Shown: one piece after another, positions 21,046-30,931 of the stretch
How the letters are laid out: every line of letters begins with the position of its first letter
Numbering within the stretch: the first letter of the stretch is position 1
NCBI GenBank assembly: GCA_020809425.1
Contig: JAGGDC010000001.1
Coordinates: 1,302,001 to 1,366,000 of the forward strand
DNA length: 64,000 bases
From: Candidatus Synoicihabitans palmerolidicus
GTDB taxonomy: Bacteria > Verrucomicrobiota > Verrucomicrobiia > Opitutales > Opitutaceae
Reading direction: 5' to 3'
Notes under the pieces: generated by a model
Databases searched by the model: none
What the model saw: the letters and a program-made list of their open reading frames with translations, nothing else
What the model was told of the DNA's origin: nothing
Program-made: the position numbers and the translations under genes

Positions 21046-21302
21046 TAAATACCGCTTCCAACGCGGGCGCATCCGCCCCGAAATGGCTGCAAGGGAGTCG
21101 CCAAAGGCGCCGTGACTTCAAAATCCTTCACCTCACCCGCGATCTTCGCATTACACCCTTCAGCATCGAAACGTGTAATCGGTCCCATTCCCGACCGTCC
21201 GGCCGCCAGGCCTTCCCAAGTTTCGGCGGCGGTCAGACCGAGCGGAGTGACCGCACCTAATCCGATTATAACGACACGACGGTTGGCATTTGCGATATTC
21301 AT
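21046..21302 (-). pseudogene. fabF: 3-oxoacyl-ACP synthase II FabF, N-terminal fragment
   Basis: The start MNIANANRRVVIIGLGAVTPLG, then TWEGLAAGRSGMGPITRFDA and IAGEVKDFEV, is the unmistakable N-terminus of FabF. About 70 codons remain. A frame change near PLATPLQPF leads to GADAPALEA, and the IS copy 1 cuts the gene at 21045. The catalytic Cys and both His residues are lost. FabF is normally needed for fatty-acid elongation, so a functional copy is expected elsewhere in the genome. Confidence 0.88.
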
Positions 21303-21440
21303 GAAACGTAAAAAAATATCAGTGAGCCATTGAACACAAATTGTCAGCCTTCTATTTTCATCCTGACCGGTCGTCATCGCATTGGCGCGTCTGGGCTTTG
21401 ACAACCCGCACATCGCCTCCTTCACTGTCCGTTCCCTCTC

Positions 21441-21938
21441 ATGGAACAGCTGCACGCTCACTGGCGCATGGAATACATCGAAGCGCCTCGATTCCCCCAA
21501 ACTTCCAAACCGTTTTCCGAGCTTCCCGCGCTCGGAGACGACAGCGCGGCATTGATTGTGCACCGCTCCAGCCTCACCTATCTGATTCTCAACCGATTCC
21601 CCTATAATCCGGGCCACCTCCTCTCCATCCCTTTTCGCGAAGTGGAAGGATTGGAAGACCTCACTCCCGCCGAATCAGCAGACATGATGCAAACGATTAC
21701 CTTCGCCCAAAAGGTCCTCCGCCACGCCCTGCACCCCGACGGCTTTAATATCGGATTTAACCTGGGTACTGCCGCCGGCGGCAGTATTCCCCATCTCCAC
21801 GGCCACATCGTGCCCCGCTGGAGCGGAGACAATAACTTCATGCCCGTATTGGGCCAAACTCGCGTCCTCCCTCAAGCCCTCGAATCCACGTGGCAAAAAC
21901 TCGTCGACGCCGTCGCCGAACTCACTGCCCGCACCTGA
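21441..21938 (+). CDS. HIT-family nucleotide hydrolase/transferase
   Basis: A 165-residue histidine-triad protein. The HIT signature is HLHGHIVPRW, preceded by NIGFNLGTAAGGSIPH; the N-terminal half has ILNRFPYNPGHLLSIPFRE, as in Ap4A-phosphorylase-like HIT proteins. These enzymes cleave dinucleotide polyphosphates or nucleoside phosphoramidates in the cytoplasm. The length suits the family, and the start MEQLHAHWRMEYI is the usual one for this subgroup. It stands upstream of phoH, pgpH-like and ybeY, a common run of neighbours. Intact. Confidence 0.93.
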   Translation: MEQLHAHWRMEYIEAPRFPQTSKPFSELPALGDDSAALIVHRSSLTYLILNRFPYNPGHLLSIPFREVEGLEDLTPAESADMMQTITFAQKVLRHALHPDGFNIGFNLGTAAGGSIPHLHGHIVPRWSGDNNFMPVLGQTRVLPQALESTWQKLVDAVAELTART

Positions 21939-21998
21939 TTCCCGCGCAATCGCGCCGCTCACCGCCCTTGCCCTCTGGGTTCCAGGTCCACGTCCGCC

Positions 21999-23022
21999 AT
22001 GTCTGCCAAGACTCTTTACTTCCCCAACCCGCGTCACCTCAACCAGCTCTACGCTGGTCGCGCCGAAAACCTCGCCTACGCCGAATGCGTGCTGTCCGCC
22101 AAACTCACCTACCGGGAGGAGTGGCTCAAAATCGAGGCCGCACCCGAGGTTCTTGCTCAGATCGAAACCTTGTTCGGTTTTCTCAATCAAGCTCGCACGC
22201 AAGGGGTGGCCATACACTCCCCCGATTTTCAACGCTTCGTCGATATGATCGCCCGCGATGAGGCCGAACAAATCGCCGCCCTCTTCGGTGAGCCACTGGT
22301 CATCACGACCCAACGCAAATCGATCGTCCCCAAAACCCTCGGTCCAAAACTCTACCTGCAGTCCCTGCAGCGCTGTCCCGTCGTCTTTGGGCGCGGTCCC
22401 GCCGGCACCGGAAAGACTTACCTCGCCGTTGCCCACGCCATCTCCGCCCTCCTCCGCAACGCGATCGAACGTATCATTCTTACTCGCCCCGCCGTCGAGG
22501 CTGGTGAAGCCCTCGGCTTCCTGCTCGGCGACCTCCGCGATAAAATCCTGCCCTACTTACGTCCCCTCTACGACGCCATGGCCGACATGCTCTCCGGCGA
22601 TGACGTCAACAAGCTCACCGAAAAAGGCATCATCAAAATCGCTCCCTTGGCCTACATGCGCGGGCGTACGCTCTCCAAACGCCTACATCATCCTCGACGA
22701 GGCCCAAAACCCCACGTCCGAACAAATGATGATGTTTCTCACCCGCCTGGGCCAGGGCTCCCGGATGATTGTGACCGGCGATACTACCCAGAGCGACTTG
22801 CCGCGTTCAAAAACCTCCGGACTCCTGGAAGTAAACCGCATTCTCAGCGGCATCGACGACATCGCCTTCCATCAATTCAGTGGCGCCGACGTAGTTCGTC
22901 ATCCCATCGTGCAGCGCATTATTGAAGCCTACGACCACTACCAAAATCCAATGAACGCTGCCCCCTCTGCTCGCTGTCTGACCCGCAGGAGCATGGCTTT
23001 ACAACGGCTCCATTTCTGTTGA
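21999..23022 (+). pseudogene. phoH: PhoH-family ATPase, one frameshift
   Basis: PhoH-like P-loop ATPase normally found before ybeY and linked to RNA metabolism. The N-terminal part runs without a break through [20 protein letters not shown] (Walker A), [19 protein letters not shown] and [13 protein letters not shown]. At about 22675 there is one A too many in AAACGCC. The other frame then gives [20 protein letters not shown] (Walker B), [14 protein letters not shown] and [12 protein letters not shown], ending at 23022. Only this one lesion was seen, so either a very recent mutation or a sequence error is possible. Confidence 0.9.
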
Positions 23023-23041
23023 ACCTGTCTTTTCCTAGTCC

Positions 23042-25537
23042 GTGTCGTTCCTACCCAAATTTAAGCTGCTTCGTGGCGGTCGCGCCCCCCGCCGAGTGCG
23101 TAAACGGGAAGCTCCCCCGGGCCTGATCCAGTTTCTGGAGCAAAGCCGTGTCATCGCTGCGCTGATCTTTATCGCTACGGTCGCCGCCATCGTGCTGATC
23201 AGTTTCGTAGGGGTGAAGACCATGGATGTTCCGGTCCTGCCCAACCAATCAGCCCCCGTGCGCATCGTGGCAAACGCGGCGTTCAGCTACGAGAGTGCCG
23301 AGCTCAAACGCGTGCAACTCGAACAGGTTCGCGACCGCGTCCCTCCCGTCTATCGCCTCGAATTCGAGCCCCTGCTCCAGTTTGAAACCCACATCCAGGA
23401 CCTCCTGATCGCCTTTTATCGATTCGAACAAACATTCCCGGCCGACGCCATTTCCACTCCGGAGGCTCACGAACAATTCGAACTGATCACCTCAACATTT
23501 AATGCCGCCGGCCCTTATCGATCCACCGTCGATGATCTGCGCGCCCTTCTCTTCGTCGGCGATGCCGCCCAACGCTTCACCCTCGTCGAAAATGCCCTCC
23601 TGGTGCTCCGCGAGATTTACGCCCAAGGGGTGCACGATGACCGCGCCTTCAGCAACTCCAGCAATAATGGCGATATCACCGTTTTTCAGATTTCCAAAGC
23701 CGATCAAGTCAGCAATCAGGCCGTCGAGTCCATGGAGGACGCCCTCACCCTACTACGTATCAATCTCGCCGCCGAAGGCCTCGGACGTCCCACCACGCTC
23801 TCCCTCTTCCTCATTTTTCGCAATGGAGTCACTCCCAACCTAGTCTACGACCAAGCCGCCACCAAGGCACTGCAAGAACGGGCCGTCGCCGATCTTCAGC
23901 CGGTCGTCGTCAATGTGAAACGCGGCGAAACCATCATCGAGCCGGGCACCCGCGTCACGGCCGAGCAACACGAGATGCTGGTGGCCCATCGCGAACGCGT
24001 CCTGCAATCTGGCACCGCCAAAATTGACGACGGACTGCAACTCTTCGGCCGCGTGCTCCTCGTCCTCGCCATGGTCCTCGCCTGCTCGATCTACATTCGC
24101 CTCGAAGACATCGAAACCCTGCGCAGCAACAGTCGACTCGGTCTGCTCGCCCTCGTGGTCATGCTCAATCTCACCGCCGTGCGCCTGAGTTATGAGTTCA
24201 GTTCCCTGCCGTTCTTTGTCCAGCACTCGAGCGCGGCTTCCCTCCTACCCTACATCGCGCCCACCGCCCTCGCTCCGGTCATCGTGGCGCTATTCATCGA
24301 CGCCGGCTCCGCCGTGTTCATGGCCTTGCTCATTTCGATTTTCACCGGTGTGATTTATGGCAACCGCCTGGACCTGCTCGTGCTCACGTTCCTAGCCTCC
24401 ATGGTCGCCATTCTGTGCACCCGCCAAACCCGTAGGCGTGGCTCCATCGTTCGCGCAACCACCCTGGGCGGCGTGGTCGTCGCCACCTTCGCTCTGCTAA
24501 TCGGCGTGGTGGACCGCATCCCTCCGATCACCGTCCTTCAACAAATGGGTGCCGGCCTCACCACCGGCGTGCTCACCGGCATCGTTGTCGTCGGGCTGCT
24601 TCCGCTCGTTGAGTCGTTGTTCAAACGCACCACCGATATCACGCTCATCGAGCTGACCGACTACAACCATCCCCTTCTGCGTCGCATGCAGATGGAGGCA
24701 CCGGGCACCTACCACCATTCCCTCGCCGTGGCTCAGCTCGCCGAAAACGCCGCCGATGCCATTAGCGCCAACCCCCTGCGGGCCCGGGTTTGCTCCTTGT
24801 TTCACGACATCGGAAAAATGGTGAAACCTGAATACTTCACCGAAAATCAACGAGAAGGCGTAAATCCCCACGATTTTAATAATCCCTCCCTTTCCTCCCT
24901 GATCATCAAGAGTCATGTCAAGGAGGGGGTCGACCTCGCCATCCAACACCGACTCCCTCGCGTGGTCGTCAACGTGATCCGCCAACACCACGGGACTTCG
25001 CTGATCCGCTATTTCTTTTCCCGTGCGGTCGGAGTGATCAAAGGTGCCGGAAACCCAGGCACTTCGGCTCCGTTCTCGCCGGAAACCCCGGTTCACCGTG
25101 ACTCCAATGCCCCCGTCTTACCCGGCCTTGAACCAGTTCCGGTCAGCGAAGATACCTACCGTTACGACGGCCCGCGCCCTCAATTCAAAGAGTCTGCCAT
25201 CATCCTGCTCGCCGACAGTTGCGAAGCCGCTTCCCGTTCACTTTCGAAGGTGACTCCGCAGGGCCTCGGTGAACTAATTGACAAGATCGTCAGCGATCAC
25301 ATCGTCGATGGGCAGCTCGATGAATCGCCTCTCACTTTCGCCGAAGTCAGCCGCATCAAGAGCAGTTTCAACTTCACTTTGCTCAACATGTTGCATTCCC
25401 GCGCCGCCTACCCCACCGACGCCAAAGGAAAAAAGAAAACCGCGAACCCAAGTCGGCCACTCCCAGTCAAGCCTGATAAAAGGCTTCCGCCGTCGACCCC
25501 ACTCAACTACCGCACCGAAGTTCACGCTGGCCGTTAA
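23042..25537 (+). CDS. pgpH: 7TM-HD family protein, PgpH-type c-di-AMP phosphodiesterase
   Basis: An 831-residue membrane protein. After a short basic N-terminus there is one helix (about residues 38-58), a long extracytoplasmic region with EPGTRVTAEQHEML (7TMR-HDED domain), a block of several helices (about 330-530), and a cytoplasmic HD domain: GTYHHSLAVAQLAENAA, SLFHDIGKMVKPEYF, NPHDFNNPSLSSLIIKSHV and HHGTSLIRYFF. In Listeria the homologous PgpH hydrolyses cyclic di-AMP. The frame starts with GTG at 23042, 20 bp after phoH. Intact, with an unusually long, proline-rich C-terminal tail. Confidence 0.92.
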   Translation: MSFLPKFKLLRGGRAPRRVRKREAPPGLIQFLEQSRVIAALIFIATVAAIVLISFVGVKTMDVPVLPNQSAPVRIVANAAFSYESAELKRVQLEQVRDRVPPVYRLEFEPLLQFETHIQDLLIAFYRFEQTFPADAISTPEAHEQFELITSTFNAAGPYRSTVDDLRALLFVGDAAQRFTLVENALLVLREIYAQGVHDDRAFSNSSNNGDITVFQISKADQVSNQAVESMEDALTLLRINLAAEGLGRPTTLSLFLIFRNGVTPNLVYDQAATKALQERAVADLQPVVVNVKRGETIIEPGTRVTAEQHEMLVAHRERVLQSGTAKIDDGLQLFGRVLLVLAMVLACSIYIRLEDIETLRSNSRLGLLALVVMLNLTAVRLSYEFSSLPFFVQHSSAASLLPYIAPTALAPVIVALFIDAGSAVFMALLISIFTGVIYGNRLDLLVLTFLASMVAILCTRQTRRRGSIVRATTLGGVVVATFALLIGVVDRIPPITVLQQMGAGLTTGVLTGIVVVGLLPLVESLFKRTTDITLIELTDYNHPLLRRMQMEAPGTYHHSLAVAQLAENAADAISANPLRARVCSLFHDIGKMVKPEYFTENQREGVNPHDFNNPSLSSLIIKSHVKEGVDLAIQHRLPRVVVNVIRQHHGTSLIRYFFSRAVGVIKGAGNPGTSAPFSPETPVHRDSNAPVLPGLEPVPVSEDTYRYDGPRPQFKESAIILLADSCEAASRSLSKVTPQGLGELIDKIVSDHIVDGQLDESPLTFAEVSRIKSSFNFTLLNMLHSRAAYPTDAKGKKKTANPSRPLPVKPDKRLPPSTPLNYRTEVHAGR

Positions 25538-25586
25538 CTCGTGCTAAACCCAGTTCGTCGACTTCTTACTTCCCACTTCAGCCTTC

Positions 25587-26084
25587 TTGCTTCCCTCTGC
25601 CGGTCTGTTGCGCGAAGTCGCCATCAACAACGCGCACCCGCGCCTCAAAATCAATCGCCAGGCCGTGCGTCGCGTCATTCACCTGCTGGACGCTGCCGCT
25701 CACCGCTTCCTCGACGGCCCGCCGCCGGGTGAACTGTCCCTCGCCTTTGTCACCGATGCCGCTCTCGCCGAGCTCCATAGTCAATTCCTCGACGATCCCA
25801 CCACGACCGACGTTATCACGTTCGAGGGAGACTCGGTCTTCGGCACCGCCGGTGAGGTCTGTGTGTCCGCGGATACTGCCGCCGCTTTCGCCGCACAACA
25901 CGGCCACGATTTCAGCGCAGAACTCACCCTCTACATCATCCATGGTTGGTTACACTTGGCCGGTTATGACGACCTCGAGCCGACCAAAAAACGACGCATG
26001 AGGGCTGCCGAAGCGCGTGCGTTGAAAATTGTGCAAGAAGCCGAGGCTCTCCCGAGTTTCATTTGGAAAGCGTCCCGCGCGTAA
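25587..26084 (+). CDS. ybeY: Endoribonuclease YbeY
   Basis: A single-strand-specific metalloribonuclease for 16S rRNA maturation and ribosome quality control. Family blocks are GELSLAFVTDAALAELHSQF, PTTTDVITFEGD and GEVCVSADTA. The zinc motif reads HGWLHLAGYDD, where the third ligand His of the E. coli type (HGxLHLxGYDH) is Asp. The exact start is uncertain: TTG at 25587 opens the frame, but a start nearer LREVAINNAHPRLKIN would match the family better. It follows pgpH-like by about 50 bp. Intact. Confidence 0.9.
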   Translation: MLPSAGLLREVAINNAHPRLKINRQAVRRVIHLLDAAAHRFLDGPPPGELSLAFVTDAALAELHSQFLDDPTTTDVITFEGDSVFGTAGEVCVSADTAAAFAAQHGHDFSAELTLYIIHGWLHLAGYDDLEPTKKRRMRAAEARALKIVQEAEALPSFIWKASRA

Positions 26085-26148
26085 CGCAGAACTTAATTCG
26101 GAACGTTTGTGAATTTCACACGTCTCTAACAATTTCCGTCATTACCCC

Positions 26149-27141
26149 GTGAAATCCTCCCTACCCCTCCTCCTTCTTCTGGCGTTCTCTACTCCCGTCC
26201 TCACGACCGCTCAGAACACCTTTTCGGCCGCTCCCGGGACCTCCGAGGTCCTCACTCTTTTGCCCCAAACGCCCTCTGACGTGATTGTGGCCGTTGCTCC
26301 CTCCGTTCTCCAAGTCATCACCGATGAGCCTCCGAGCGTCGTGATCGATATTCCCCAAGCTCCGCCCTACGGCATCAGCTAATCGACCACCATCGACCTG
26401 AAACCCATCAATCCTGCCATCCGCACCGTCCCCGCCTCTCCACTCATCCTGCAACCCGGCACCTCTCTTACGCTGCGCCTGGCTCCTGGATCTTGGAGCA
26501 CGACTACCGACATCTCATGGTTGAAAGACAATAAAACCATCGCAGGAGAAACCGGCACCTCTCTTTCACTCTCCTCTATCACCGGCAATACCACCGGGAC
26601 CTACCAAGCCCAACTGATCGGTGACGGCGAAGCTGCCAACACGGTGCTCGCGCACTTGATCGTGCGACCCGCCACCAACCACCCACTGGTCAATCTCTCC
26701 ACTCGCGCTTCCCTCTCTCCCGCCTCTCCGGAAGTCACCATCGGTTTCGTGGTACCGGAACGTATCAACAGCGACTATTTGCCCAAGGCCTTGCTCCTGC
26801 GTGCTGTCGGTCCCGGCCTCGCCGGAATGGATGTGCCCCAACCTCTCCCCGACCCGAGAGTGAGGATCTACGATAGCGAGGGAGTCGACATCACTCCGAT
26901 TTACGCCTTCGCCGAACTCATCTACAACGATGGTTCCACCCCCCGGTCCCGATACTATCAGCGCGTCGTCGCCGCCTCAGTGGGCGCTTTCTCGGTGCCG
27001 GTCCCCACTCTCGAAACGCCCGTCGTGCTGGACTACGCCGAAATCATCACCCTGCCTTCCGGCGTTTACACCATGGTCGTCGATTCACTTCAAAATCTCA
27101 GCGGCGAGGTCGTGGTGGCAATCCACGAAATTGGACTCTGA
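26149..27141 (+). pseudogene. Secreted surface protein with verrucomicrobial C-terminal module, nonsense-interrupted
   Basis: A signal peptide (KSSLPLLLLLAFSTPVLTTAQ, GTG start at 26149) is followed by about 55 residues, then TAA at 26380-26382. The same frame continues without a gap to 27141. The downstream part has an Ig-like stretch (TDISWLKDNKTIAGETGTSLSL) and the shared module: LVNLSTRASLSPAS, IGFVVPE, KALLLRAVGPGLAGMDV, LPDPRVRIYD, VAASVGAFSVP, LPSGVYTMVV and GEVVVAIHEIG. A CAA-to-TAA change would explain the stop. The function is unknown; it probably acts outside the cell. Confidence 0.82.
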
Positions 27142-27365
27142 CCGATTCCCCTGGAATCCGTGTTTCGCTAACTCTGCCGGTCTGCTCCTCGCCTCCTAAC
27201 GCAGCCTCACCATGAACCTATATAGAGCGTGTCCCATTTACCCTGATTTTGGAAGGGGGGCAGGAAAGCTGATTTTTTGAGCGGATTTCCGGCTACCAAT
27301 GGCGGATGTAGGCGCGCGCAGAGGCAATTTAATGGCTAAATTGCAGTGTCGCCGCAGTCAGTGCC

Positions 27366-27403
27366 TGGATCGTTTCCATGAGGGTGGATCGTTTCCATGA
27401 GGG
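27366..27403. repeat. 19-bp tandem duplication in IS copy 2
   Basis: The unit TGGATCGTTTCCATGAGGG occurs at 27366-27384 and again at 27385-27403. Copy 1 has it once. The duplication accounts for nearly all of the length difference between the two IS copies and marks them as independently diverged. Confidence 0.9.
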
Positions 27404-27420
27404 AACCTCCGGCAGCCGGT

Positions 27421-28952
27421 TTATTGTTCATCGTTGGAGTAGGCGTAGTGGTTGTAGGCGGCTTGGGCCTGCGGTGGTTGGTCGGCCAGCAGTCGGGCGA
27501 TGAGCCACAGGTTGTGACCGAGGATGCTCCAGGCTACCGTCAGGTAGCGATTCGTGAAGCCTCTGGCTCTCAATCGCTGGCCTTGGCGTTGCTTGATGAT
27601 GGGGATGCGGGCCTCCGTCGAAGCCCGGCGATGTTGGAGCGCCACGAACGGCGGCTCCTGCATGCGCCGTTGCAGCAGCTGCGGATGGCGGGGGCAAGTG
27701 GCGTCATAAATGTCGGCTTCGGCCAAGCGTTCGCACAGCCGTTTGGTCGAGAAGCCTCGATCGGTGCTCGCCGCTTTGATCGGGGTGCTCAGGTCGAACT
27801 GCTTCTGACGATCAAAGCTTTCGCTCAACTGACGCCATTCGGCCGGAGCCATTCCCTGATACAACTGCCAATCGGTGATCAACCCCGTCACGTTCTCACT
27901 GATCATGAGGGTGTTGCCAAACTCGACCTCGCCGGACGCCTTGCCCCGGACCACGGTCTGCACGTCGGGTTCGTAGACGCTGAGGATCTTCTCGGGGTTG
28001 GGCACTGGTCGCGCGCCGATGATGCGTTCGTGGGCCTGTTTGATCGCGGCCGGCAGTTGCTCGAGCCTGGCGTCGATGCGCGCAATGATGCGGGTGGCCT
28101 GGCGCTCACTGAAGCGGGTCCGGGCGTAGTCGGCGGCGAGGTGGTCGCGGTGGCGGCGGGCGTGCTCGCCGATGGTGCGCAGCAGGCGTTTCATCTGGCG
28201 GAGCACGCCCTTGCGGGCCCGCTTCGCATCGCGGCGCCGTCGGCTGTGGGTCATCGCGATGCACCACCGATTCATCTGCTTGGCAAAGACTGGCGGCTCG
28301 TTCGGCATCCGACCCCGCAACCCCGCTGCACGGAGCAGTTTCACCGCCTTGAGCAGGGGTGCGGCTCACGTTGCGAAAGAGCACCCAGTCGACCGGGAAA
28401 TGGATGTTGGCCTGCAGGCAGGTCGAGTCCACCAGGCACGTATCCATCGGCTGCGCCGCAGCCAGTCCCAGTTCGCTCGCCCGGTCCGCCTCACCGCACA
28501 TCTCGATAAAGACTTGGCTCATTCTGCGCACCTGCCCGGCGGTGAAGCATTTGGACGCACGCTCCCGTACGCTTTCTTTGGGAGACCCCCTTGATGCCGT
28601 CGATCCGGCGCGCTCCGCAAAAGTCGGCCAACAGATCGCTGGAGGCGATGCTCAGGGAAAGTTTACGCAAGCTGATGTTTCCGCGCATCATGCGCAATAC
28701 CTGCACCTGCCGCGCCTTGCGCGCGAACTGCAGGTGTCGCGGCCACCCGGCCACGTCGTCGCCCCGCCAGTTTTCCCGGGCAAAGTCCACGGCCATCGCT
28801 TCCAAGTGACTGTTGGCCAGCAACTGGTCGAGCCCCGCCAGTTGATCGCGCAACGCGGCGTAATCTTGGTTGGGTCCGACCGGAGTCAGGTCTGGACGCA
28901 GCCAGGTTTGCAGGGCAATTTCCGGGGCGACGGCTTCGATAGTATTGTTCAC
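27421..28952 (-). pseudogene. IS transposase, copy 2, frameshifted
   Basis: This is the same protein as in copy 1, again in three frames. Segment one (28952 leftward) starts MNNTIEAVAPEIALQTWLR. Segment two has FTAGQVRRMSQVFIEMCGE and MDTCLVDSTCLQANIHF. Segment three (28344 to 27421) has EPDVQTVVRGKASGEVEFGN and STDRGFSTKRLCERL and ends with a short alternative tail, NHYAYSNDEQ. The first break lies at the same G-run as in copy 1. The second is at a C-run with four Cs here and five in copy 1; six would restore the frame. Confidence 0.8.
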
Positions 28953-29095
28953 ACCAAATTATACACGCCGTTTTTGTGCCGAAACCAGGAAATCCTCCCG
29001 GGTTCGGCCTCTTTATTTTTACGCTACCTCCTAATAGCCAACCCCTTGCGCTTGTGGGACACGCTCTAGATACTCCAAGCTACGCCCATCGGCCA

Positions 29096-30057
29096 TTGTC
29101 CCCGTCCAGACTACTTTTGACCATTAGTATGGCGTTACTGTTTGGCGCCGCCGCCCGCGGCCAGGACGAAGGGACCCCCATCCACAACCCGCTCTTCGCG
29201 CCCATTCCCCGTCGTTCACTCCGTTTCGCTTGGCTTCCCCTTGGTCTCCGCCGCCGGATTACCTCCCGGCTGGAATCTCCAACCCGTCTTGCCCGGATGC
29301 ACCGTTCGTCTCGACCTTTCCGCCACCTATCCCACTGCGACCGATATCGTCTGGATGCGCGACCTCGTTGAAATCGGCCGCACCGGAACAGTTACCCATC
29401 TCGACTTGGTCAACTTCCGGGATCCGTTTCATAACACGGGTTCCTATTACGCCAAATTTCAGCTCGATGGGGAACCGCTCACCAGTGCCGAGGTGATTCT
29501 CAAACCCACGCCCTTCGCCTTTGCACCGCTGCTCAATCTTTCCTCCCGCGCTACCCTTTCCCCGCCTTCACCTCACCTGACCAGCGGCTTCGTAATCGCT
29601 CGCGACGGTGTGTCCGAATTCCAAACCCGCCAACTCCTCGTCCGGGCCTCCGGTCCCTCTCTCTCCGGCCACGGTGTCAGCAACGCCTTGCCCGACCCCT
29701 CAACTCCAACTCTTTAACACCTCCGGCGAGGTAGTGGCCCCTGACCCGGGTTGGGAGAACTACACCGACATTTCGTACGCACACTACCTGCGGCTCGTAA
29801 CTGCCTCCGTCGGCGCTTTCCCTCTTCCCTCCCCCGAAGACCCTGCCTACGCCGCCGAACCAGTCCATATCTACCATCTTCCCCCGGGGGCCTACACCGT
29901 CACCGTCAAATTCGCCTCCGGCCAATCCGGCGAGGTGTTGCTCGAAATCTACGAAACCCGCGGCCTACAAGGTCCGTTCGTGGAAATTCCGATTCCGTCT
30001 CCGTCGAACCCGACTCCGACTGACGATCCGGCTGGTTTCGTTGAGCGTTCACGCTAG
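29096..30057 (+). pseudogene. Secreted surface protein with the shared C-terminal module, frameshifted
   Basis: A TTG at 29096 gives a good signal peptide (MSPSRLLLTISMALLFGAAARG). Alternatively the start was ATGAACCTA at 27212-27220, now cut off by IS copy 2. After HNPLFAPIP a shift is needed to reach VVHSVSLGFPLVSAAGLPPG and the Ig-like WMRDLVEIGRTGT. The shared module follows: LLNLSSRATLSPPS, SGFVIARDG, RQLLVRASGPSLSGHGV. A second shift near 29700 leads to LQLFNTSGEVV, LVTASVGAFPLP, LPPGAYTVTV and GEVLLEIYE. Function unknown. Confidence 0.8.
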
Positions 30058-30130
30058 CCCCTCGCCCGCCTAGGTAAAACCTCCCGCTTGCGCTTGCGGC
30101 CTTGGCTTGCCCGTACACCCTCGGTAATTC

Positions 30131-30931
30131 ATGTCAAACACTGTGCCGAAATCCAAGCTAAACTACGCTCGCAACGCATTCCTTTCGGGTCTCGTTTTGT
30201 TGGCCCCCTTGGCGGTCACTTGGCTCGTCTTCTCCTGGCTTGTTGACCGCATCGGCGGTACATTCCGTCCGTTTTTATTTTTTGCGATCCCCGACTTTTT
30301 ACAGAACGAGAGTCTCGAGATGGTGTGGAATATCCTCTCCACCGTCATCGTTGTTTTACTCATCACACTGCTCGGCTACATCTCGCGCTACGTGCTGACT
30401 CGCTACTTCGAACAACTCGGCGAACGTTTCATCAATAACATCCCGGGCGTCGGCGCGGTCTATCGCACCGTTAAACAAATCGTCGACACCTTTAGCACCC
30501 AAAAACGCAATGTCTTCGAAAAAGTAGTCATGGTCGAATATCCCTCCCCGGGCTCCTTCGTCATCGGCTTCCTCACCAGCCGCGCCAACGGCGAAGTCCA
30601 ATCCCGTACTCAGGATGAGATGTGGACCGTCTTCGTGCCGACCACGCCCAACCCCACTTCGGGTTTCCTCATCTTCTACCCCCAAAACCGCGTGATCGAA
30701 ATGGATATGACCGTGAGCGACGCCATGAAGCTGATCATCTCCGGTGGCACGGTCGTTCCCCCTTGGTCCGCCCTTCCCCGCCAGTCCGGCCAGTCCGGCC
30801 AGTCCGGCCAAACGGGATGTCCAGTTGAACGCCAACGCGCCTTCCTGAGTCCGTGGCCGGCCCGTCTCTCCATACCGAGGTCTATATCCTGCAGAAGGCA
30901 CCTTACGCATCCTGCAACGTATTCCGCGTAA
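30131..30931 (+). CDS. DUF502 family inner-membrane protein
   Basis: Two membrane helices (about residues 16-34 and 62-84) flank a short loop, followed by a soluble domain with NNIPGVGAVYRTVKQIVDTF, EYPSPGSFVIGFLT, FVPTTPNPTSGFLIFYP and MTVSDAMKLIISGGTVVP, the full DUF502 signature. The function of DUF502 proteins is not established. The family normally ends soon after GGTVVPP; here about 55 extra residues follow. They begin with a 9-bp triplication (30782-30808, encoding QSG three times) and overlap the next gene, so the original stop was probably lost. Confidence 0.88.
   Translation: MSNTVPKSKLNYARNAFLSGLVLLAPLAVTWLVFSWLVDRIGGTFRPFLFFAIPDFLQNESLEMVWNILSTVIVVLLITLLGYISRYVLTRYFEQLGERFINNIPGVGAVYRTVKQIVDTFSTQKRNVFEKVVMVEYPSPGSFVIGFLTSRANGEVQSRTQDEMWTVFVPTTPNPTSGFLIFYPQNRVIEMDMTVSDAMKLIISGGTVVPPWSALPRQSGQSGQSGQTGCPVERQRAFLSPWPARLSIPRSISCRRHLTHPATYSA

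Larger units (their letters stand above)
27225..29066 (-). mobile_element. Insertion sequence, copy 2 (1.84 kb), inverted relative to copy 1
   Basis: The terminal repeats GAGCGTGTCCC (27225) and GGGACACGCTC (ending 29066) match copy 1, again flanked by TA. The sequence is nearly identical to copy 1 apart from scattered substitutions, different homopolymer lengths, and a 19-bp tandem duplication near 27366. The element lies just before the next surface-protein gene and separates it from its upstream region. Confidence 0.9.

Noticed and set aside
27397..28509. 370-codon plus-strand frame across IS copy 2
   Set aside because: It mirrors the transposase on the minus strand; the same shadow appears in copy 1 in the opposite sense.
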